Assembly (NCBI GenBank): GCA_030710605.1
Contig: CP092876.1
Location: 59,464,252 to 59,528,251 of the forward strand
Reading direction: 5' to 3'
DNA: 64,000 bases
From: Cordylochernes scorpioides
Taxonomy: Eukaryota > Arthropoda > Arachnida > Pseudoscorpiones > Chernetidae
Below the pieces are notes generated by a model that had not been told where the DNA came from, ran no database searches, and saw nothing but the letters and a program-made list of their open reading frames with translations. Positions 43,793-52,179 of this stretch are shown in pieces. The position numbers were made by a program, and so were the translations under genes. Each line of letters opens with the position of its first letter. The stretch's first letter is position 1.

Positions 43793-43996
43793 TTGAGTAA
43801 AAATATCAGGCCTCCAGGGAAAAGTATATTTTCAAAAACCTTTTAAAAATCTCAAGCTTTCGGGTACAAACGCCCTTCTACAATAGAATACAAATGGTAT
43901 AATCTCCTGTAGAAGGGCGTTTGTGCCCGAAAGCTTGAGATTTTTAAAGGTTTTTGAAAAGATACTTTTCCCTGGAGGCCTGATATTTTTACTCAA
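43793..43996. repeat. Foldback element with hammerhead-like core, best copy
   Basis: Arms 43793-43880 and about 43900-43996 are near-perfect inverted repeats. The right arm holds AATCTC 43901-43906, CTGTAGA 43907-43913, A, GGGC 43915-43918, six-base loop, GCCC 43925-43928, GAA 43929-43931, AGCT 43932-43935, T 43936, GAGATT 43937-43942. AATCTC and GAGATT form a perfect six-pair helix I. Only the fourth core base departs from CUGANGA (U for A), and one A is extra before helix II. The left arm gives a second copy on the minus strand. Confidence 0.85.
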
Positions 43997-44027
43997 TAAT
44001 GATTACAAGGGATTATTTTATTGTTGT

Positions 44028-44108
44028 TTTCGTGTCCAATGAAGAGCCTCAGATGTCCCCATGCATTTCTATCACAGCAGTTGTCCTCTATCTTTGTTGC
44101 ATGTCCTA
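44028..44108 (-). repeat. Single diverged unit of the 111-bp minisatellite
   Basis: In reverse orientation it matches the array at 27013-27556 through CTGCTGTGATAGAAATGCAT, GACATCTGAGG and TTCATTGGACACGA. The array therefore grew from a dispersed repeat. Confidence 0.8.
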
Positions 44109-44406
44109 TAAGTTTTTGTGCCATCTGGATGTGTCATAGTGTTCCGTTCTGAGTCGATTATTTTATTGAAGCATTAAAGTGTATTTAATTGTAGATACTA
44201 AATGGAGAGAGGCATACAGTTGTTGTTCTATGTACCTGTTTCTATCCCTTGGTCCTCAAGTTTTGTTTCGATGTGTTTTCTGTAATGTTTAGTTTAAAAG
44301 CTTGAGCGATCTGTCAGACCGATGTGTTGACCCAAGTATTGTTATCAAGTTTTTAAATACGGGAAATCAGAGTGTAATGGCTTTCTTTACGTCCAATTCT
44401 GTTGAA

Positions 44407-44905
44407 CTTAATTTTTTTCAATAGATTCAATTATAATACATTGATGGCTTATGATTGTAAAACAACATTTGACAATTATCCTCGTAAATATTATATAAAG
44501 CCATTTATAATACAATATAATGCGGCTTATGATTGTCGTAAATGAATGAAAGGAAGAAAAAAATTGCAACGAGTTTCTTTATACTTATACTTATTCTAAA
44601 TAAAGAAACTCGTTGCAAATTTTTTCTTCCTTTCATTCATTGAATATCTAATTGCAATTATTTAGGATTTTATTGTGTATTGTCGTAAATATTTATTTAT
44701 TAAAACAATGACACTTTATTTTTCCGTTTATCATTACTCTTCACAATTCATCCTTTCATACTTCATCCCTAAGGTTAGAAATAATCGTTATTTCTCCTTT
44801 AAATAAATTTCTTTTTTCGCTCAAAAGAAACATATGCGGGATAATTGTCAAATGTCGTTTTAGATTCAATTATATTGAATCTATTGAACGTAATTTCATT
44901 TTTAT
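44407..44905. repeat. Nested inverted repeats
   Basis: Outer arms 44415-44490 and 44848-44905 are reverse complements (ACATTTGACAATTATCC, CAATAGATTCAAT). Inside, 44541-44582 and 44599-44640 make a 42-bp hairpin with a 16-base loop. No ORF. Likely a non-autonomous element inserted into another foldback. Confidence 0.85.
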
Positions 44906-45248
44906 TCTCCAAACTCTAAGTCAGAATTCTCTTCTAAGATTAAATTCAAAGAAGAACCTAAATCCATCAAATTTATATATATATAGCATTTTTCATGGAT
45001 AAAACAAATTCAAATAATAGAAAACCGTAGGCGGACATTGCAACACAGGATTGTGTGTAACTCAACTTCCCGGGGAAAAGTAATCAGTAAAAGGCGGAAC
45101 ATACTCACCTAATAATAGATATAATATGCAAATATATATGTGAAAATGTAAGAAAATATAAATGTTTTAACAAAAGAGGCGCCTCTTCCATTAAGAATCA
45201 TTGAAACAGTACAATTTTATGGGAATTTTTTTTTAAGAGATGCCTCTT
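44906..45248. other. AT-rich spacer, no gene seen
   Basis: Nothing recognised. Confidence 0.45.
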
Positions 45249-46035
45249 TTAGTACATAAAGATCACTTAAAAAACATTTTGAAAAAGAAAAAAAAAAAAG
45301 GTTTGAAATGTGGATTTAAAAAAAAAAAAAGAGGTAAAAATACAATTATATTATGATGCATTAGCGCGCCATCTGTTATCCACTGATGAGCCAGGCCTTT
45401 CCCATTGCAGTAAGGACAGTAGAAATTGCTTATTTTTAAAAAGAATCCTACGCGTCTATAATAGTTTCGAATTTTGATAAAAATACAATGTTATTGAAAT
45501 GAATGTTTTCGGTAAGAATAAGCTGAAGGCATTCTTCAAGGATTTATTATTAGCTCTGAAATCTATTAAAACACAGCTCCACCTAGTAACAACATCATCC
45601 GCCCAAATTTGGACGGGTTACACTTATATCTCAAAACCATCTGGGGACTTTTCCAGGCTCATCTGCAGAAGGTTCAGTGAAAATGGTGAATTTGCAAGGA
45701 GAGCAAGTTTTAGTACATAAAGATCATTTAAAGAACATTTTGAAAAAAAAAATTTGAAATGTGGATTTAAAAAAAAAGTGAGCTAAAAAAATACAATGTT
45801 ATTGAAAAGATTGAAATGGAAGTTTTTTCGGTTATAAGAAGCTGAAGGCATTCTTCAAGTATTTATTATTATCTCTGAAATCTATTATAACATAACTCTA
45901 CCTAATAACAACAACATCGGCCCAATTTGGACGGGTTAGAACTTACATCACCCGCTCACGTCCATCTAAGACTTTTCCAGGCTCATCTGCAGAAGGTTCA
46001 GTAAAAATGGTGAATTTGCAAGGAGAGCAAGTCAA
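45249..46035. repeat. Diverged tandem duplication of about 310-330 bp
   Basis: Order A (45249-45350), gap, B (45483-45706), A' (45709-45788), B' (45789-46035). B and B' share GAAGGCATTCTTCAAG, CCCAA-TTTGGACGGGTTA and a 47-base block with one difference (45658-45708 versus 45986-46032). The conserved block begins after TTTTCCAG and ends in GAGAGCAAGT; see findings. Confidence 0.85.
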
Positions 46036-46477
46036 AATCCACCTAGTATGCCTTTATAATAATCCAAATAGGAATGAATATATTTGCTTACATAGAATTA
46101 CTGACAATTAATTTACCACATTTAGAAAGAGGAGTCTCGCAAACAGACATCTCCCAAGACCTAAGGATGATAACGTCTTTGGTTTCAAACACCACAAAAG
46201 ATCTGCGTAAAGATTTGTTTTTTAAAAATTCGATATATCATCTAAAATTGATAGTAAGAGGGCTTAATTTTACTACACATGAAAAAAAGCATTTTTTTTT
46301 TTTTTTTTTTTTATATCTTAAAGGTAATATGTGCATATAATGTATAGGCATTTTAATTCAACATTTTTAGGTTTGTAGGCGAGTGAAATATATTTATACA
46401 ACTTTTTAAGTACAAAAGATTTTGTAAAATAAAAATAATACCAATGTGAAATTGTACTGGGATAAGGTGAATAAATT
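46036..46477. other. AT-rich spacer, no gene seen
   Basis: T20 run at 46292-46311. Nothing recognised. Confidence 0.45.
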
Positions 46478-46815
46478 AAGAAAAGGGCATCTCTTTATTG
46501 TGAAACTGAAAGTTGCTGATGGCTTGCGCCATCTGTCGGGATAAATATCAACACACTTCTGGCCTTAACTGCCCGTTTCATGATTTTTCAGGATACCTGA
46601 ATGACTAGTTTTTTTGGTCGTTGAGGTACAGCTTGCACCACGCTGACGAGGGTCAACAGCCCGAAATGCGTACGTGGTTAGCTTTTCTTGATTAATCAAG
46701 AATGGGCAAATTCTGGAATAATTAAAAATCAACAGATTAGTTAATATTTATTCCGATAGATGACGCAAGCTATCAGCAACTTTCAGTTGCACGATAAGAT
46801 GCTATTTTCTTAATA
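46478..46815. mobile_element. Foldback element carrying a hammerhead ribozyme
   Basis: 338 bp. Arms 46478-46552 and 46739-46815 are reverse complements over about 75 bp, including AACTGAAAGTTGCTGAT and the GCGCCATCTGTCGG motif. The ribozyme at 46627-46685 lies in the loop. No coding capacity. In form it matches an inverted pair of terminal repeats, as seen in Penelope-like elements, but no reverse transcriptase is nearby. Confidence 0.8.
46627..46685 (+). ncRNA. Hammerhead ribozyme, minimal type I, copy 2
   Basis: Helix I ACCACG 46637-46642 pairs perfectly with CGTGGT 46673-46678. Core CTGACGA 46643-46649. Helix II GGGT 46650-46653 / loop CAACA / GCCC 46659-46662. GAA 46663-46665. Helix III ATGCGT 46666-46671. 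Cleavage base A 46672. The upstream GGTACAGCTTGC and downstream TTAGCTTTTCTTGATTAA are shared with copy 1. Differences from copy 1 keep pairing: the 39225 A-C mismatch is G-C here. Confidence 0.78.
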
Positions 46816-47312
46816 AAATACTTTGTTTAGACAATATAAATAGTCGAGAAAAAGCCGGAGTTTCAAATAATTTACAGAAAATCTTTAAAATGGTTTCTCC
46901 AAGCCACTGCGGGCATAAGATCATTTTGATCTGGAATTACATTTAATGGAACAAATTTTTACCAAGTTTTTAGAACTTAATTGAATTTTAAAATAGACAA
47001 AATTGATTTTTTTTAATTCGTCCGAGAAAGGAAGGAAGGGGATGATGCATCTATTTAGTTTGCAGACTTCGTTATCTGTTTATAGACTCTTGAAGAGATT
47101 ACATTATATATAGAAAATTGAAAATTTATTTTTCTCAAATTTGGCTCTCACAATCTTGTTTATAAACATATCACGTTGCGGTATTTTGAGCTAAAGAGAT
47201 CCAGAAAAACGCACTGGTAACTAGAGCATCCATTGTGTAAGCGAGATATCAGGCAGGGAGGCCGATTTTTCATAACACTTTGAGAAAATTACAATATGTA
47301 CAAAATATGTAT
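46816..47312. other. AT-rich spacer, no gene seen
   Basis: Nothing recognised. Confidence 0.45.
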
Positions 47313-47599
47313 TACACTGGCCACAAAGAAAAAAAATCGCATCACCTATAAATACTTATGTTAAATATCTGAAAATTGTTGAGCTGTATAATGGTAATAT
47401 GAAAAATAATTGAAATTTCGAAAAAAATGGTGTAAATTTATTGAAATATACATCTTTTATCAATATTTGGTGTGTCCTCCTTTGGCACATATACAAGCAG
47501 TTACACGGTGATGTATACTGTCATACAGTTTTTTTAATGGCTTCTTGTGGGATGCTAGACCAAACTATATCATTTTTTATTCGAAGCTGTTGAAGATTA

Positions 47600-48240
47600 C
47601 TTGGCTGTGGAGATTGTCAAATTTTCCTCACCATCATGCCCCATACATGCTCAATTGGGGAAAGTTCTGGGGAACATGCGGGCCAGGGAAGGATGCCAAC
47701 ATTTTGAAGGAAGGCTCGTGAGATGTTGGTTGTACGTGGTCGGGCATTATCTTGTTGGAAAATGGCATTGTTAGCCACCTCAAGAAATGGTAACACAACA
47801 GGTTGCAACACATCTGCAATGTGAAGCTGAGCAGTCATTGAGAGTTGAATAAAAACTAAAGGGGTCCTACTTACATAGCTGATGCCACCATCACATCATG
47901 AAGCTAGGGTTCGTGTCGTATGCCTTTCCACAATACAGTCCTGATGGGATCTTTCTTGGACCTACGTCTAACATGTATCCTGACGTCATGATCCCCCAAA
48001 CTAAATATGATTCATCAGAAAAAATGACAGGATGCCATTTTTGAGCCCAAAGACGTCTCTTTATACACCAGCTTAGTCTGTCATTTTAGTGTCTGGCAGA
48101 GAGTGGAATTCTTAATAAAGGCCGGCGACTACGGAGTTCTGCTTTGATAAGACGGTATTTAATGGTGTTCAGAGATGGTCCAGATTCATTCTACACATGT
48201 ACAGTTGTTGTCCTGTCTGTTACAACCATCCTTCGAATCC
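47600..48240 (-). pseudogene. Tc1-like transposase pseudogene
   Basis: The C-terminal catalytic part is readable at 47617-47838: FQQDNARPRTTNISR with the second acidic residue, and PWPACSPELSPIEHVWG with the final Glu, 32 residues later by my count. Upstream to 48240 the middle domain (DHDVRIHV, RRRSKKDPIRT) is readable in broken frames. Stops and indels throughout; the N-terminal DNA-binding domain is not recognisable. It belongs to the DDE Tc1 family rather than mariner. Confidence 0.85.
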
Positions 48241-48272
48241 TCCTATCTTCTCTCTCTATTATTACTCTAGGT

Positions 48273-48462
48273 CGGCAAACTGCGGTTCTTTCGATGTGAA
48301 GCTGCGGCTCTTTATATAGTTCCATACGCAAATATTATTTATGCGAGTACTATTTATTGTTTCCACAAAAAAAAAAAAAACATTTTGTGGCTCTTTAAAA
48401 ACTTTAAAATTTTGTAAATTGTATTTTTTGACTCTTTCGACCCAAAAGTTTGCCGACCCCTG
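48273..48462 (-). mobile_element. hAT-type MITE, copy 3, nested in Tc1 element
   Basis: Ends with GTTTGCCGACCCCTG at 48462, flanked by CTCTAGGT on both sides (48265-48272 and 48463-48470). The first few bases of the left end are missing. Inverted relative to copy 1. Confidence 0.85.
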
Positions 48463-49185
48463 CTCTAGGTCTACCTGAGACAGGTTTTTTTTAAACTTTT
48501 CTCTTCCTCTTCATCACTGAGACCAAATCTTTACAACAGTACTTTTATTGCAGCGCCTACTTTCATAGCAATTTCTCTAGTCAAAATTCCACCCTATGAG
48601 GCCTATGTTTCTGCCTCTTGTAAAATCAGAAATTTGCGAATATGACGACGACTTTTAATTCTTCCTTGGATTCTTCATATTAAAGATTATCTTCATTTTT
48701 TTTTTTTTAAATAAGATAAATTTAATAAATAATACATTAGGAAGCTTTTTAAAATAAACTTCCATGAATAAACAAGGCTGTTATTTTATCCCCTTATATT
48801 CTAGTTACGGTTTCAGAAAATTTATCATTTACATACCTTAATGTTCTTATTAAGTATGTATATTTTCTAAGTGTTTGTAGGTTATGCACTTTGTGAGGCC
48901 AGTGTAGTTTCAAGCAAAAGGTTATGTTATGTTTGGTGGATTATAATTTTGAGATTAAGACGGGTTCCAATCGACTTCTTTAATAAACATTCAGAGTCAT
49001 TAAAATTTTGAACGTGTATTACATGAACTTGGAAATAATTGTTCAGGTATAAATAAAATTACGAAAAATTGAAACATTTTTAACGTACAACAAAAACATG
49101 TATTTCAAAAAGAAGGGTATTTTCGAATAGAACTCGTTAATGCCCCAGTCGATGTCAGCCATTAAAAGTAATAAAAATGCAAATT

Positions 49186-49408
49186 TACACTCGTAGACAA
49201 AACTTAAGGAAGTTATACCTTTTAGCGTGTATATGGGGATTCAGACAATAACTCTGAAAGATGTTACAGTAACCTTTATTGAAGACGCACGAGATGATAA
49301 CCAAGTGTGAACAAAATTGCCTCTCTATCTTTCAAAAAAAAAAAAAAAAGAACAGACCGCCGGATATCAAAGACTTTGAACTTCTTTAAGTTTTGTCGAT
49401 GAATTTAG
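49186..49408. mobile_element. Tc1-type MITE, family A copy 5
   Basis: Ends TACACTCGTAGACAAAAC and GTTTTGTCGATGAATTTA. Interior matches copies 1-4; a poly-A run expanded at 49332-49349. Confidence 0.82.
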
Positions 49409-49899
49409 ATAATTCGATTTTTTTTTTTTTTTTTTTGTCCCTTGGGCTTCCGATTACCCAAGTTCGACTGTATATCCGAACCAAAATAGCGACCTTGTTT
49501 GAATTCTCCATTCAGTTTTTTATTCTTTGAATTATCGAATATTGAATATTTACATCACACAAAAAGAAATATGTTTCAAATATCTTTCTATCACACCACA
49601 CAAGTATTTTGCACACGTTTATTTAAAGAGGGAAGACTGAGTATAAATATATGTTAAACGATAAATCAAAGAATAAAAAACTGAATGGAGAATTCAAACA
49701 AGGTCGCTATTTTGGTTCGGATATAGTCGAACTTGGGTAATCGGAAGCCCAAGGGACAAAAAAAAAAATTCGAATTATCTAAAAATTTGAATTAAAAACA
49801 TTTTGAATAAAAGGGACTAAATTCTAGGAACCAAGATGAATATTTGAATTTGAGACATTTTCGAAGTGAAGATGTTCAAATTATCTAAGTTTGACTGTA
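49406..49899. mobile_element. Pogo-like foldback element
   Basis: Inverted arms 49406-49530 and 49666-49780, about 120 bp and nearly identical (CCCTTGGGCTTCCGATTACC and complement). The right end 49870-49899 has a second pogo/Tigger-type terminus reading TACAGTCAAACTTAGATAAT on the minus strand. Loop of 135 bases without an ORF. Confidence 0.85.
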
Positions 49900-50279
49900 T
49901 TTACATATTTCCAGGCCAATATGTAGGCTAAATTTATTATTGTATAAATATATTAATACGCCATCGATGTGCGAAGACGGGATAATTTGGAGCAGTTGGA
50001 ATAAACGTCCATTTTAGAAACGCAGCACATCCTTCTTATTACTGAGGCACGGCGCACTTTCCGAGATTTCGAGACTTCTGTGTACAGAGAATCAATTCCC
50101 CCAGTGGACGTATAAATACAATTTGGATTAGAGATCTGAATCAGAAGGTAACAAGAAACAAACCAAATTGTTCAATTGTGCACATTTCATCCCTAAATAT
50201 GACAAGATTCAGGAGAGAGAAAACACTTTATATTTTCAAATTAAAGAAACTGGCATATAAATCTAAAACTTTTTTTTTA
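49900..50279. other. Spacer, no gene seen
   Basis: Nothing recognised. Confidence 0.45.
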
Positions 50280-50376
50280 TTTAAAAAATATTTTCTCACA
50301 ATGTGTTTCTTTTTATTTTAAAATGCTAGCTTTCAAGCGATAATCCTTCTTCAACGGGCTTAAAAATATTTACAAA

Positions 50377-51702
50377 TACGAGGTGTGTTCAAAAAGTATC
50401 GCGACCTTTGAATTTTCGCGGGTTACGTATATTCGAATTTCGATCTTTTTGTGGCTTTATGTTGGTACTCATGTCTCTCACTTATGCCGACAAGCTCGGC
50501 CATTTTGAATGTTCACTTAATTGTTGACAGCTGCTTTGCTTGCAGGTGTTTTGGATCGTCTTCAATTTTTACCTATTTAAAAAAAAATGGATCAAAGAAC
50601 CTGTATCAAATTTTGTGTGAAAAACGAAATTAAGTGCGCGGATGCATTCCGAATGTTGACTGTGGCATACGAAGAAGCTACCTTGGACCGAAGCAACGTT
50701 TATCGGTGGTACAAAATGTTCTCAGAAGGTGAGAAGATGTGAACGGCGAAGTGCATGCCGGACGCCCGAGCACTTCAGCAACAGACGAAAAAATTAATGA
50801 AGTGGAGAAAATGATATTGGCCAATCGTCGAATCACCGTTAGAGAAGTTGCCGAGGACCTAAACATATCGATTGGCTCGTGCCATTCGATTTTTATCAAT
50901 GATTTGGGCATGAGACGGGTCGCCGCGAAATTCGTACCAAAATTGCTCAATTGCGACCAAAAACAGCATCGAATGAACATTGCTAATGAGATGTTGGACT
51001 GTCCGCGACGACCCAAATTTGCTCCAGAGGGTTATCACTGGTGACGAAGCGTGGGTTTATGGTTATGACGTGGAAACCAAAGATCAATCATCTCAATGAA
51101 AGCTGCCGCACGAACCAAGACCGAAAAAAGCGCGCCAAGTTCGGTCGAATGTGAAAGTTTTGCTGACAGTTTTCTTCGATTGCAGGGGCGTAGTGCATCA
51201 TGAGTTCTTGCCACAGGGTAGAACGGTCAATAAGGAATATTACCTGCAAGTTATGCGCAATTTGCGCGAAGCAATCCGCCAGAAACGCCCGGATTTGTGG
51301 AAGAACAAAAATTGGCTTTTGCACCACGATAACGCCCCTGCTCACGCATCGTTGCTTGTGCGCGACTTTTTGGCCAAAAACAACACACTAATGATGCCGC
51401 AGCCACCGTATTCCCCAGATCTGGCCCCCTGTGACTTTTTCTTGTCCCCTAAACTGAAGAGGCCCATGAAAGGACGACGTTACGCTACGCTTGACGAGAT
51501 AAAGACGGCATCGAAGGAGGAGCTGAAAAAGATTTTTTTTAAAGGATTTTTGAAGTGCTTCGAAGATTGGAAAAACCGTTGGCACAAGTGTATAATATCT
51601 CATGGGGATTACTTTGAAGGGGACAAAATAGGTATTCATGAATAAATAAATAATTTTTGAAAAAAACACAAAAGTCGCGATACCTTTTGAACACACCTCG
51701 TA
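50377..51702 (+). mobile_element. Mariner-family transposon, nested
   Basis: 1326 bp. Inverted ends of about 30 bp begin TACGAGGTGTGTTCAAAAAG on both strands, with TA edges. Encodes a near-complete plus-strand transposase. Inserted in the loop of an older foldback. Confidence 0.94.
50587..51645 (+). pseudogene. Mariner transposase, nearly full length, few lesions
   Basis: About 345 codons from ATG 50587 (MDQRTCIKFCVKNE) to 51645. The N-terminal helix-turn-helix pair, the linker (RVAAKFVPKLLNCDQKQ), ITGDEAWVYGYD, LLHHDNAPAHAS and PYSPDLAPCDFFL are all present. By my count 34 residues separate the last two Asp, the mariner DD34D signature. Lesions: a one-base loss near 50737, a small deletion near 51003-51010, a TGA near 51098 where Trp is expected, and a T-run near 51533. 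The least decayed mariner in the window, but inactive as it stands. Confidence 0.93.
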
Positions 51703-51885
51703 CATAGCCGCGAAGCGTAGTATTTCTTCGCGGTCTCGGACCGGCATTCTAGAACCAAGTGGTATTTCTTGTAAGATAGATTCGTTGTTTTTATTAAGTC
51801 CGTTGAAGAGCGATTATCGCTTGAAAGCTAGCGTTTTAAAATAAAAATAAGGTCATTGTGAAAAAATATTTTGTAAATTTAAACT

Positions 51886-52179
51886 TTTTCATAATTTTAT
51901 CAAGAATAGAGATTTATATCAAAAACCTACTGACAAACCTAGGAATGGGGGGATTAAAAGACTACCATATGGCTCAAAGTACGGCTTGTATTTGAGCTGA
52001 GATTTAGGAAAGAGAGGAAGGAAACAAAAGCTCTTTATGCGAAAAAACAATAGATAGTGAGCCAAATGACATTGGCCTTCCTAAGCTGTTGTGTTGAGAT
52101 GCCAATTACCTACCGTGTAAACACCACGGTCAAGTAGACAGTTTGCTGATACATTATCTTTGTCACCTGTGTGGGTAGG
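51886..52179. other. Spacer before the satellite, no gene seen
   Basis: Nothing recognised. Confidence 0.45.

Larger units (their letters stand above)
47313..48906 (-). mobile_element. Tc1-like transposon with nested hAT MITE
   Basis: Inverted ends TACACTGGCCACAAAG (47313) and CTTTGTGAGGCCAGTGTA (ending 48906). 1.59 kb, about 1.4 kb without the nested hAT MITE. The minus-strand transposase is decayed. Confidence 0.88.
50280..51885. repeat. Foldback split by a mariner insertion
   Basis: Arms 50280-50362 and 51796-51880 are reverse complements (TTGAAAGCTAGC, CATTGTGA-AAAATATTTT). The right arm reads TTGAAGA 51803-51809, GCGA/TCGC helix, then GAA AGCT A (51823-51830): hammerhead-like order with the first core base changed. 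The mariner at 50377-51702 sits in the loop. Confidence 0.8.
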
